Below are positions 48,910-56,654 of a stretch of 64,000 nucleotides of DNA, piece after piece. The stretch is from Streptomyces hoynatensis (lineage in GTDB: Bacteria; Actinomycetota; Actinomycetes; Streptomycetales; Streptomycetaceae): positions 93,016 to 157,015 of the forward strand of contig NZ_RBAL01000015.1 of assembly GCF_003626535.1 (NCBI RefSeq), read 5' to 3'. Numbering within the stretch: the first letter of the stretch is position 1; the number at the start of each line of letters is the position of its first letter. Both the position numbers and the translations under genes were made by a program. The notes beneath the pieces are model-generated. The model saw nothing but the letters and a program-made list of their open reading frames with translations, was not told where the DNA came from and ran no database searches.

Positions 48910-49134
48910 GCCGCCGCACCTGCGGGAAGGCGCGGGGCGACGGCGCCACCACGGCCGCCGCGTCCCCGCCCTTCCCGCCCCGGCCCCGGCCCCTCCCCCA
49001 GGTCCCGCGGCCACCCCGCCGCCGCGCCGCCGGCCGCTTTCCACCGGCTTCCCCTGGCTTTCCACCGGCTCTCCCCGGGCGCACCCCCGGCACCCCCCTT
49101 CCCCCCTCGGCCTCCCTCGCCCGGGTCCGCCGGG

Positions 49135-49590
49135 TCAGCGCGGGGCGAGGGGCGCGGCGGGGGCCAATTCGGCGAGAAAGCGGTGGAGTTCGGGCCGCCA
49201 GTAGTGCACGACCTCGCAGTCGAGCGTCGCCTCCTCGCCCGGCAGCGCGAGCCACAGCCGGTCGTAGAGGCCGCCCTCCCGCACCCGGCGCACCAGCCCG
49301 CCCTGCTCCCCGCGCGGCAGGTCCCGGTAGCGCTCGACGATGCGGGTGCGGAAGGCCCCGCCCAGCCGGTGCACGGCCACGCGCCGCCCCGTCAGCGAGA
49401 CGAAGTAGTTCCTGCCGAACCTGCGGGCGACCAGCCGCCAGGCCCGCGCCAGGAAGCGCGGGCCGCGCATCCTCCCCTCCCGGTTGGCGGTGGCGTGGAA
49501 GGTCACGATCGGCTGCTCCCCGGGAGCGGTCCGCGCGATCTCCGCGGCGGCCTGGGAACGGACCTTCTCCTTGTCCCAGCGAATGGCCAT
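49135..49590 (-). CDS. Unknown small basic protein
   Basis: This 151-residue protein is not recognised. It starts MAIRWDKEKVRSQAAAEIARTAPGEQ and contains a beta-rich region (IVTFHATANREGRM, NYFVSLTGRRVAVHRL, EATLDCEVVHYWR) between amphipathic helices. There is no signal peptide or membrane segment. The ATG at 49590 follows CAGGAGAGCGCC. It is convergent with the VOC gene. Codon usage is typical, so it is probably a real gene. Confidence 0.75.
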   Translation of the reverse strand: MAIRWDKEKVRSQAAAEIARTAPGEQPIVTFHATANREGRMRGPRFLARAWRLVARRFGRNYFVSLTGRRVAVHRLGGAFRTRIVERYRDLPRGEQGGLVRRVREGGLYDRLWLALPGEEATLDCEVVHYWRPELHRFLAELAPAAPLAPR

Positions 49591-50091
49591 GGCGCTCTCC
49601 TGTCTGCTCCTGTCTGCTCGGCTTCTCTCGCCCGGCCGGGTGCCACGAGGCGGCGAGGCCAATCCGAACCGCCGGCGGCTGCGCCATGATTGACCGAAAA
49701 TCGCCTGGTTTCACGCCCGCTTTCCGTGCCTTCCGGCCGTCGTGGCCTGCGCGGGCAGTTCCCCGGGGGTGAACTCCTCCGCCGACAGGACGGGCCCGTG
49801 CCTCGTCACCGTGCACGCCTCTCCGCTCCCGTGCCTCACCGTGCGCCCAGGCCCGTGCCGGCGCCGCGGGGACCGGGCCCGCGGGCGGAGGGGGCCGGGC
49901 CCCCGATCCCCGGCCGAACCGGGTGGGCGGGCGGCGCATCGGGCGGGGCGGGGGGCGTTTGCGCAGGTCGGCGGCTCGGCAGGGGGCGGCGGTGCGGCGT
50001 AACCGGGCGCAGGAAGTCGGGACACCCGGCGGAAACAACCCCTTCCTACGGTCTGCGGCACTCGACGCCTCAGCACGAAAGGGAGCCGGGT
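49591..50091. other. Gene-free stretch before the cysteine-hydrolase operon
   Basis: These 501 bases contain no convincing gene. The right end (about 50030-50060) falls in GC and includes TACGGT at 50047-50052, a possible -10 for the following operon, but no -35 is recognised. A 32-codon frame on the minus strand at 49711-49809 with GGAGAGG upstream is too short to support. Confidence 0.5.
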
Positions 50092-50526
50092 ATGGATCTC
50101 GCCGGCAATCCCCAGATGGGGGACTACTCGCTGCGGTACCCGTTCTTCGCCCTCGTCCTCGCGCTCCTGCTTCCGCCGCTCACCGCCGCCGCCACCCGCG
50201 GGCGCTGGTACCTTGCGCGGACCAGCGAACTGCCCACGGACGCCGACGAGTTGCCCTGCGTGGTCTGCGGCGGCAGGTACCACCTCGCGGACATGGCCAC
50301 CGGCCCGTTCCACGAGGGCCGCATCTGCTCGCTGCGCTGCTCCGCCGAGGGCGCCTGCCGCGACGCGTGCGAGCCCAGCCCCTGGCGGCCCCCGCGTGGC
50401 CCGGTCCCGCTCGGCATGCCGGGCGCCGCGCCGCCCGTCCCCGTCCCGACCCCCGCCGCCACGGGCGGCACCCCCCGGCCGGCCGCGCGTGCCGCCGGCC
50501 ACGAGGCCCCGCAGGAGGCACGGTGA
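50092..50526 (+). CDS. Small membrane-anchored protein with a Cys-rich (zinc-ribbon-like) segment
   Basis: This 144-residue protein starts MDLAGNPQMGDYSLRYPFFALVLALLLPPL, a single hydrophobic segment. Cys pairs follow: CVVCGGRYHLADM and CSLRCSAEGACRDAC, which could bind zinc or iron. The remainder is Pro/Ala-rich. I do not know its function. GGGAGCCGG precedes the ATG. Its stop overlaps the GTG of the cysteine hydrolase (GTGA at 50523-50526), so it belongs to that operon. Confidence 0.7.
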   Translation: MDLAGNPQMGDYSLRYPFFALVLALLLPPLTAAATRGRWYLARTSELPTDADELPCVVCGGRYHLADMATGPFHEGRICSLRCSAEGACRDACEPSPWRPPRGPVPLGMPGAAPPVPVPTPAATGGTPRPAARAAGHEAPQEAR

Positions 50527-51275
50527 ACACCAGCCAGGAGAGCACCATGGAACACCCCGCAGGAAACGCCGCGGGACGGCCGAGGCGGGCGCTGCTCGTC
50601 GTCGACATGCAGAACGGCTTCTGCCACCCGGAGGGCTCCCTGCCCGCCCTCGGCCTGGCCCTGGCCGGGGCCGAGGCGGCGGTGGAACGCGCCTCGGCCG
50701 CGGTGGCCACCGCCAGGGCCGCGGGCCTGCCGGTGATCTTCACCCGCCACGTCTACCGGCCGGGACGCGCCGACGAGGGGCGCAACCTGGGCGGTTCGCA
50801 CCCCGCGCTCGCGGAGGTCTCCTCGCTCGCCGCGGGCAGCTGGGACGCGGACGTCGTCGACGAGCTGGGCTGCGGCCCCGGCGACCTGATCGTGGACAAG
50901 GTCAGGTTCGACGCCTTCCTGTGGACCTCGCTCGACCCGCTGCTCCAGGGCCTTGGGGCCGAGGAGCTGGTGGTGTGCGGGGTGGTGACCAACATCTGCG
51001 TGGAGTCCACGGTCCGGGCCGCCTACATGCGGGACTACCGGGTGACCCTGCTCGGCGACGCCTGCGCGGCGCTGAGCCCGCGGCTGCACGAGATCGGCCT
51101 TGAGGTGATGGGCGCGTGCGGCTTCGCGACGGTGACCACGGTCGCGGAGGTCTTCGGCGCCGGGCATCCCGCGTCCGGCGGCGAGGCGGCAGCCGCGGCC
51201 GGCGCACCGGCGGGCGAGGCGCCGGACGCGCCCTCGGGTGCGCCGCTCGGCGCGGAACCGGCCGAATCCGCATGA
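50523..51275 (+). CDS. Isochorismatase-like cysteine hydrolase (first copy)
   Basis: This 250-residue hydrolase has the catalytic triad of the isochorismatase-like family: Asp in LVVDMQNGF, Lys in IVDKVRFDAF and Cys in GVVTNICVEST, with the cis-peptide VVT before it. Known members hydrolyse amides such as nicotinamide, biuret, ureidoacrylate, N-carbamoyl compounds and oxamate. The last 40 residues are Ala/Pro-rich. A GTG at 50523 (AGGAGG upstream) overlaps the previous stop; the ATG at 50547 also has a ribosome site. A GntR regulator and an amidase follow, so an amide-catabolism operon is likely. The substrate is unknown. Confidence 0.93.
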   Translation: MNTSQESTMEHPAGNAAGRPRRALLVVDMQNGFCHPEGSLPALGLALAGAEAAVERASAAVATARAAGLPVIFTRHVYRPGRADEGRNLGGSHPALAEVSSLAAGSWDADVVDELGCGPGDLIVDKVRFDAFLWTSLDPLLQGLGAEELVVCGVVTNICVESTVRAAYMRDYRVTLLGDACAALSPRLHEIGLEVMGACGFATVTTVAEVFGAGHPASGGEAAAAAGAPAGEAPDAPSGAPLGAEPAESA

Positions 51276-51338
51276 CCGGGGCGGCACCCGCACCGGCCCC
51301 GGAGGCCGCCGCACCGGCTCACGCGCCGGTGACACCGT

Positions 51339-51371
51339 GGACACCTGTCCGAAACCAGCCGTCCGTAGCCT
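51339..51371 (+). promoter_or_regulatory. Possible operator and -10 of an internal GntR promoter
   Basis: GGACA-CC-TGTCC (51339-51350) is an inverted repeat around the -35 position relative to TAGCCT (51366-51371), which is followed after eight bases by the GTG at 51380. The element lies in what the longer GntR reading would translate as a low-complexity N-terminus. Confidence 0.4.
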
Positions 51372-51379
51372 TCGGTTCG

Positions 51380-52162
51380 GTGAGCCAGAGAACGCCCGGG
51401 CACGGGGCGGCGGCCGGGACGGGCCGCCGCGCCTCCGGCCGGGAGCACGACGTCCGCCGCCTGCGCGACCTCCTGCGCGCCGGCGTGCTGGGGGGCGCGT
51501 TCGCGGGCGGCCACCTGCCGAGCGAGGCGGAGCTGATGGCCGGGCACGGGGTCACCCGGGCGACGGTCCGCGAGGCCCTCGCCCTGCTGCGGCGCGACGG
51601 CCTCATCGAACGGGTCCAGGGCCTCGGCACCCACGCGCTCTTCACCCCGGTGACGACCCCGCTGGCCGAGGCACACGGCGCGGAACTTCCGTTGCGGGAC
51701 GGCGTGTTCGCCAGGGGCCTGCGGCCCAGGGTGCTCGACGAGTCGGTGATCCCGGCCCCGGCCCTGGTGGCCGACCGGCTGGGCGTCGCGCCGGGCACGC
51801 CCGTGCTCCGGCTGGACTACGTCTCCCTGATGGGCGACGAGCCGCACTGCCTGGCCACGAACTACGTGCTGTTCCCCGAGGCGGCGCGGCTGGCGCAGGC
51901 CGCCTTCACCCAGCACTGGTACGCCTATCTCGCCGACGCCGGGGTGGTGCTCGGCGAGTCGGAGTTCGTCTTCGACGGCGCCCTCGCCGACCCGGTCACC
52001 GCGCGGACCCTGGACGTCCTCCCCGGCACCCCGCTGATCAGCATGGAACAGGCCATCTACGACCCGGAGGGCCGCGTGTTCAACGTCGCCTTCCTGCACC
52101 TGCGCGCCGACCGCTTCCGCTTCGCCTCCCGGGCCACCGCGCGGAGCACCCGCCGGCGCTAG
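51380..52162 (+). CDS. GntR-family regulator, HutC/UTRA type
   Basis: This 260-residue regulator has a winged helix (LRDLLRAGVLGGAFAGGHLPSEAELMAGHGVTRATVREALALLRRDGLIERVQGLG) and a UTRA ligand-binding domain (FARGLRPRVLDESVI, LRLDYVSLMGDEPHCLATNYVL, FDGALADPVTARTLDVLPGTPLI). It presumably senses the amide substrate or its product and controls the surrounding operon. An ATG at 51272 overlapping the cysteine hydrolase stop would add 36 low-complexity residues. The GTG at 51380 is preferred because a -10 and inverted repeat stand just before it. Both possibilities are open. Confidence 0.85.
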   Translation: MSQRTPGHGAAAGTGRRASGREHDVRRLRDLLRAGVLGGAFAGGHLPSEAELMAGHGVTRATVREALALLRRDGLIERVQGLGTHALFTPVTTPLAEAHGAELPLRDGVFARGLRPRVLDESVIPAPALVADRLGVAPGTPVLRLDYVSLMGDEPHCLATNYVLFPEAARLAQAAFTQHWYAYLADAGVVLGESEFVFDGALADPVTARTLDVLPGTPLISMEQAIYDPEGRVFNVAFLHLRADRFRFASRATARSTRRR

Positions 52163-52310
52163 GCCGGGCCGCCACCGGCCGCGGGCGAAGCGAAGCCCCG
52201 GTCCTGCGCCCCCGCAACCCGTGGGCTTCTCCCCCTCCGTCACCGCTGTGCCCGTGCTGGTCACCCTTACCCGGTCATCTTCCGTTTTCCATCGATTCCT
52301 TCGCCTTCGT

Positions 52311-52394
52311 CCCCCTTCCCCTCTCCTTCCCCTTCCCTTCCCCTCTCCTTCCCCTCTCCTTCGCCCCTCCCTTCCCTTCACCTTCCCCTTCCTT
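52311..52394 (+). repeat. Pyrimidine-rich tract in the amidase leader
   Basis: From 52311 to 52362 the plus strand has 52 consecutive C or T bases. After single G and A interruptions it continues to 52394, only four bases before the amidase ribosome site GAGGAG. It consists of repeated CCTTCCC and CTCT modules. The mRNA leader would be unstructured C/U-rich RNA, and the DNA could adopt triplex structure. Confidence 0.9.
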
Positions 52395-52405
52395 GAGGAG
52401 TCTCC

Positions 52406-53863
52406 ATGACGCAGGCCCCCGAGGCCGCCCCGGCCTCCGCCGGGGCGGCCGGCGCCGCCCTTCCCCGCACCCTCACCGAGGCCGCCGCCGCGCTGCGCGC
52501 GGGCCGGGTCACCAGCCGCGGGCTCACCGAGGCAGCGATCGCCGTCGCGGACCGGCTCGACCCGGCCCTCGGCACCTACCTGGCCCGCCTGGACGAGCAG
52601 GCGCTCGCGGCGGCCGACGCGGCCGACCGCGACTTCGCGGCGGGCGTGGACCGCGGCCCGCTCCAGGGCATCCCCTTCGGCGTGAAGGACATCCTGGCCA
52701 CGGCCGACGCCCCGACCACGGCGCAGAGCCTCGTGCTCGACCCCGCCTGGGCCGCGGGCCGGGACGCGCCCGTCGTGGCCAGGCTGCGGGCCGCGGGCGC
52801 GGTGATCACCGGCAAGGTGAGCACGATGGAGTTCGCCGTCGGCATGCCCGACCCGGAGAAGCCCTTCCCCATCCCCCGCAATCCGTGGGACCCCGAGACC
52901 TGGCCGGGTGGTTCGAGCTCGGGCACCGGGAGCGGGGTGGCCTCCGGCATGTTCCTCGCGGGGCTCGGCACGGACACCGGGGGCAGCATCCGCATCCCCG
53001 CGGCCTTCTGCGGGGTCACCGGGCTGATGCCGACCTTCGGCCGGGTGCCGAAGTCGGGGTGCGCGCCGCTCGGTTACAGCCTGGACCACATCGGGCCGCT
53101 GGCCAGGAGCGCCCGCGACTGCGCCGCCGTCCTGGAGGTGATCGCCGGGCCGCACCCCAGCGACCCGGACTGCGTCGACGCCCCCTTCCGCTCCGGCGAG
53201 TGGTCCGGCGACCTGACCGGGCTGCGGGTGGGCGTGGTGCGGGAGCACCACTTCCCCGCCGAGGCCGACCCGGCGCTCGAACCCGCCGTGGACGCCGCCG
53301 TGGACGCGCTGCGGGGCCTGGGCGCCGAGACCGCCGAGGTGACGCTGCCGTACTGGGACGAGATGTGCACCGCCGACATCGTCACCATGGCCTGCGAGGC
53401 CCTCGCCTACCACCAGCCCGACGCCACCTCCCGCTGGGGGGACTACTTCGCCTCCACCCGCGCGATCCTGGCCATCGGGGCCCTGATGTCGGGCGCGGAC
53501 TACGTGCAGGCGCAGCGGATGCGGCGGGTGGCGCAGGACGCGATCGCCCGGCTCTTCGACCGGGTGGACGTGGTGGTCTGCCCGACGGTCTCCCGGCCGG
53601 CGCCCAGGCTGGAGCCCTACCTGCGGGAGGGCGCCGAGGTGATGGAGCTGTTCTCCTTCATCCACACCGGCTACTGGGACTGCCTGGGCAATCCGGTGCT
53701 GGCCGCGCCCATCGGCTTCACCGCCGAGGGGCTGCCGCTCTCCCTGCAGTTCGCCGGGCGGGCCTTCGAGGAGATGACGCTGCTGCGGGCGGCGGACGCG
53801 TTCCAGCAGGCCACGGACTGGCACCTGCGCGTCCCGCCCCTGGCCGCCGGGGCCGCGGCCTGA
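52406..53863 (+). CDS. Amidase-signature amidohydrolase (AtzE/GatA-like)
   Basis: This 485-residue amidase has the Ser-cisSer-Lys triad: Lys94 in FGVKDIL, the Gly-Ser motif GGSSSG near residues 168-173, and the nucleophile Ser194 in DTGGSIRIP. The rest (FCGVTGLMPTFGRVPKSG, NPVLAAPIGF) matches AS-family enzymes. The ATG at 52406 has GAGGAG and a long pyrimidine-rich leader upstream. A small AtzG-like protein follows; AtzE-type amidases (1-carboxybiuret hydrolases) need such a subunit, so a small N-acyl-urea or biuret-like substrate is plausible. It follows the cysteine hydrolase and GntR genes. Substrate assignment is inference. Confidence 0.93.
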   Translation: MTQAPEAAPASAGAAGAALPRTLTEAAAALRAGRVTSRGLTEAAIAVADRLDPALGTYLARLDEQALAAADAADRDFAAGVDRGPLQGIPFGVKDILATADAPTTAQSLVLDPAWAAGRDAPVVARLRAAGAVITGKVSTMEFAVGMPDPEKPFPIPRNPWDPETWPGGSSSGTGSGVASGMFLAGLGTDTGGSIRIPAAFCGVTGLMPTFGRVPKSGCAPLGYSLDHIGPLARSARDCAAVLEVIAGPHPSDPDCVDAPFRSGEWSGDLTGLRVGVVREHHFPAEADPALEPAVDAAVDALRGLGAETAEVTLPYWDEMCTADIVTMACEALAYHQPDATSRWGDYFASTRAILAIGALMSGADYVQAQRMRRVAQDAIARLFDRVDVVVCPTVSRPAPRLEPYLREGAEVMELFSFIHTGYWDCLGNPVLAAPIGFTAEGLPLSLQFAGRAFEEMTLLRAADAFQQATDWHLRVPPLAAGAAA

Positions 53864-53939
53864 GCGGGCGCCGCCGCCTGAGCCGGGGCCGTGGCGTGAA
53901 CGAGCAGCAGAACCCGAACGAGCAAAGGAGAAGCGGACG

Positions 53940-54170
53940 ATGAGTGAGCAGAAGACCGAGACGGCGGGCGCCGGGGAGACCGGGGAGCGCGTCCGCGCGC
54001 TGCTCGCCGCGGCGGGACTGCCCGCGAGCGAGGCGGAGATCCGGCGCTTCGCCGCCGCCTACCCCGGCTACCGGGCGGCGGCCGACGCCCTGTACGCGGT
54101 TCCCGAGGCCCGGTACGCCGACCCCGCCCTCCGCTTCCGGGCGGAGGCCCGCATCACCGACTGGGCCTGA
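53940..54170 (+). CDS. AtzG/GatC-like small amidase partner
   Basis: This 76-residue helical protein (MSEQKTETAGAGETGERVRALLAAAG, then AEIRRFAAAYPGYRAAADALYAV and a closing RFRAEARITDW) resembles AtzG (DUF4089), the small subunit that wraps the amidase AtzE and is related to GatC. AAAGGAG stands upstream of the ATG. It follows the amidase gene by 76 bases on the same strand. The pattern fits well, but the similarity is judged by eye. Confidence 0.72.
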   Translation: MSEQKTETAGAGETGERVRALLAAAGLPASEAEIRRFAAAYPGYRAAADALYAVPEARYADPALRFRAEARITDWA

Positions 54171-54259
54171 CCGGGCGGCCCCGCCCGGCTCCCGCGGCCG
54201 GTCCCCCGCGGCCGGCCGCCCCGGTGGGTGCCGGGGTGCCCGCCGCGGGCGCGCCCGCC

Positions 54260-55720
54260 TCACCCGACGGGGGCCCGGCCGGGCGCCGGGACCACGCGCG
54301 GCTCGGCGGCGGGCATGGCCGGGCGTGCGCGGCCGGGGAGCAGCAGGGCCGGGACGGCGGCGAGGGCCAGCAGCACCACGGCCCAGGCGTAGGCGTGGCG
54401 GAAGGCACCGGCCGAGGCGCCATTCGCCTGGGAGGCGAGCACGACCGACAGGAGGGCGGTGCCCACGGAGGCGCCGGCCTGGGAGACGATGGCGAGCAGG
54501 GTGCTGCCGTAGGGGACGTCGGCCGGGGCGAGCCCGCGGGTGGCGGTGGTGTTGGCGGGCATCATCACCATGCCCACCCCGACGCCCGTCACCAGCAGGG
54601 CCGCGCACAGCCGCCAGTAGGGCGTGTGCGCGGTCAACTGCGCCGCGAAGAGGGAGAGTCCGAGCGCGGCCAGCGCCGCGCCGCAGGACACGAGCAGCCG
54701 TGGGGAGACCCGGTCGACGCGCCGGGTGGCGACCTGCATCGACAGGCCCACGGCCACGGCGAGCGGGGCGCCGAGCAGCCCGGCCTCGGTCGCGCCAAGG
54801 CCGCGGACCGTCTGGAAGTACATCGGCGAGAGCATCATCGAGCCGAAGTAACCGCAGGGGAACAGCAGCATCGTGGCCAGGCCGGCGGCCAGGCGGCGGT
54901 CGGCCAGCAGGCGCAGCCGCAGCAGCGGTTCGCGGGCGGTCAGCGAGCGGAGGACGAAGCCGGTGACGAGCAGCAGCCCGGCCACGGTGGGCAGCAGCGC
55001 CCCCGGCTCGGTGACGTCGCCGTCGTTGCCGCCGGTGGTCAGGCCGTAGATCAGCAGCGCGAGTCCCGGCGAGAGCGTCAGCAGCCCGGGCAGGTCCAGG
55101 CGCCGCTTGACCGTGGGGGCGTCGGGCCGCAGCAGGCGGGCGGCCAGGAACAGCGCCACCGCCCCGATCGGCAGGTTGACGAGAAAGATCCAGCGCCAGG
55201 AGGCGGCGTCGATCAGCCAGCCGCCGAGCACGGGCCCGCTGACCGGGCCCACCAGGACGGGTATGCCGAGCACGGCCATCGCCCCGCCCGTCCGCCGCCG
55301 GTCGGCCGCGCCGATGACCATGGCCATGCCGACCGGCATCAGCAGCCCGCCGCCCAGCCCCTGCAGGACGCGGAAGAACACCAGCGCCGGGATGTTCCAG
55401 GCCAGGGCCGCGAGGCCGGAGCCCAGGGTGAACAGCGCGATGGCCGCGAGGTAGACGCGTTTGGCCCCGGCCCTGCCCATGGCCCAGGCGGCGAGCGGGA
55501 TGACGGCGGACAGGGCGAGCGTGTAGCCGGTGGCCACCCACTGCACGGTGGCGACCTCGGCGTCGAAGGCGAGGGCGAGCGGGTGGAGGGCGACGTTGAC
55601 GATCGTCACGTCGAGCACGGACATCACCGAGCCGACGACGACCACCACGAGCACCCGGGCCAGGTTGCCGCCGTCCGCCGGGGCGGCGGGGGAGCCCGGG
55701 GCGGGCCGGATTGCGGTCAT
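54260..55720 (-). CDS. MFS multidrug transporter, DHA2 (14-helix) type
   Basis: This 486-residue drug:proton antiporter has 13-14 transmembrane helices. Family motifs include DVTIVNVALHPLALAF (motif D1), AAWAMGRAGAKRVYLAAIALFTLGSG (motif A region) and GIPVLVGPVSGPVLGGWLID (motif C of efflux pumps). The ATG at 55720 follows GGAGGTATGCC. It is divergent from a TetR gene, with two operator copies overlapping both promoters, which is the classical arrangement for an inducible exporter. Confidence 0.95.
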   Translation of the reverse strand: MTAIRPAPGSPAAPADGGNLARVLVVVVVGSVMSVLDVTIVNVALHPLALAFDAEVATVQWVATGYTLALSAVIPLAAWAMGRAGAKRVYLAAIALFTLGSGLAALAWNIPALVFFRVLQGLGGGLLMPVGMAMVIGAADRRRTGGAMAVLGIPVLVGPVSGPVLGGWLIDAASWRWIFLVNLPIGAVALFLAARLLRPDAPTVKRRLDLPGLLTLSPGLALLIYGLTTGGNDGDVTEPGALLPTVAGLLLVTGFVLRSLTAREPLLRLRLLADRRLAAGLATMLLFPCGYFGSMMLSPMYFQTVRGLGATEAGLLGAPLAVAVGLSMQVATRRVDRVSPRLLVSCGAALAALGLSLFAAQLTAHTPYWRLCAALLVTGVGVGMVMMPANTTATRGLAPADVPYGSTLLAIVSQAGASVGTALLSVVLASQANGASAGAFRHAYAWAVVLLALAAVPALLLPGRARPAMPAAEPRVVPAPGRAPVG

Positions 55721-55774
55721 GGCATACCTCCATGCGTGCCGCGGGCCCGCGCCTGCGGGCCGCCCGCCCAAAGT

Positions 55775-55809
55775 ACAACCATCGTTGCACTGTTTACAAC
55801 CAACGTTGT
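55775..55809. promoter_or_regulatory. Two TetR operator copies overlapping divergent promoters
   Basis: ACAACCATCGTTGC (55775-55788) and ACAACCAACGTTGT (55796-55809) are near-palindromes, 21 bases apart, i.e. two helical turns. For the TetR gene TTGCAC (55785-55790) and TAGTTA (55809-55814) make an 18-base spaced promoter. On the minus strand TTGTAA and TACTTT, also 18 apart, serve the MFS gene. Binding of the TetR protein would shut both. Confidence 0.8.
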
Positions 55810-55819
55810 AGTTAAGGTG

Positions 55820-56560
55820 GTGTGCGTGAGCAGGGCAGCGACGGGCGACATGGACAGGGCGGCACGGCCGGGCGGTTCGGGCCGGCGGGCACGGACGGGG
55901 GGACGCGGCGACAAGCCGGCGGCCATCGAGCGGGCCGCCTGCGAGGTCTTCGCGCGGGACGGCTACACTCGCGCGGGCATCGACGCCATCGCCGCGGCCG
56001 CCGGAGCCTCGACCCGCACCCTGTACAACCACTTCCCCGGCGGCAAGGAGGAGCTCTTCCGCACCGTCGTGCAGTGGAGCGCGGGCCGGGTGCGGGAGGC
56101 CCAACTGGCCCTGCTCGCCCGGTACCTCGACCCGGAGCGGCCGCCGCGCGCCGCGGACCTGGAACGCGATCTGCTGGCGCTCGCCCGGGCCTGCGCCGGG
56201 CTGATGGCAGAAAGCCGTGACCACTTCGCGCTGGTCGGCCACATCCACGCCGAGGCGGGGCACCTGCCGGACGAGGTGTTCGAGGCCTGGCAGGAGGCGG
56301 GCCCGCGGGCGGTGGCGCGCGGTTACGCGGCGGCCATGGCGGCCCTGGAGGAGGCGGGGCTGCTCGACACCCACGGCGATCCGGCGCGCGCCGCCGCGCA
56401 CTTCGCGGCCCTCACCTCGACCGACCTCGCCCAGCGCACCTCCTGGGGCGTGCGCCCCCTGCCCCAGGCGGAGACCGAGCGCCTCCTCGCCTCGGGCGTG
56501 GCCGCCTTCCTGCGCGCCTACGCGGCCGGCGGGCCGCGCCCGGAGTCCGCGCGCGGCTGA
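55820..56560 (+). CDS. TetR-family repressor of the MFS transporter
   Basis: This 246-residue TetR protein has the usual helix-turn-helix (RAACEVFARDGYTRAGIDAIAAAAGASTRTLYNHFPGGKEELF, about residues 36-78) and a C-terminal domain like TetR_C_7 or AefR types. Several starts are possible (GTG 55817, 55820, 55826; ATG 55850). The GTG at 55820 lies six bases after the -10, suggesting a leaderless mRNA. It is divergent from the MFS pump and probably represses it and itself at the two 14-base boxes. Confidence 0.93.
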   Translation: MCVSRAATGDMDRAARPGGSGRRARTGGRGDKPAAIERAACEVFARDGYTRAGIDAIAAAAGASTRTLYNHFPGGKEELFRTVVQWSAGRVREAQLALLARYLDPERPPRAADLERDLLALARACAGLMAESRDHFALVGHIHAEAGHLPDEVFEAWQEAGPRAVARGYAAAMAALEEAGLLDTHGDPARAAAHFAALTSTDLAQRTSWGVRPLPQAETERLLASGVAAFLRAYAAGGPRPESARG

Positions 56561-56654
56561 ACGCCCCCGCCCGGCGCCGCGCCCCGGGACGCCGGGGACT
56601 GCGGCGGTTCCCGGCGAGCGGCCGGGGCGGCCCGGGCGGCCGGGTCCGGGGGAC

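Noticed and set aside
49711..49809. A 32-codon minus-strand frame with GGAGAGG upstream
   Set aside because: It is too short to judge, has no recognised relatives, and lies in a gap where short frames arise by chance.
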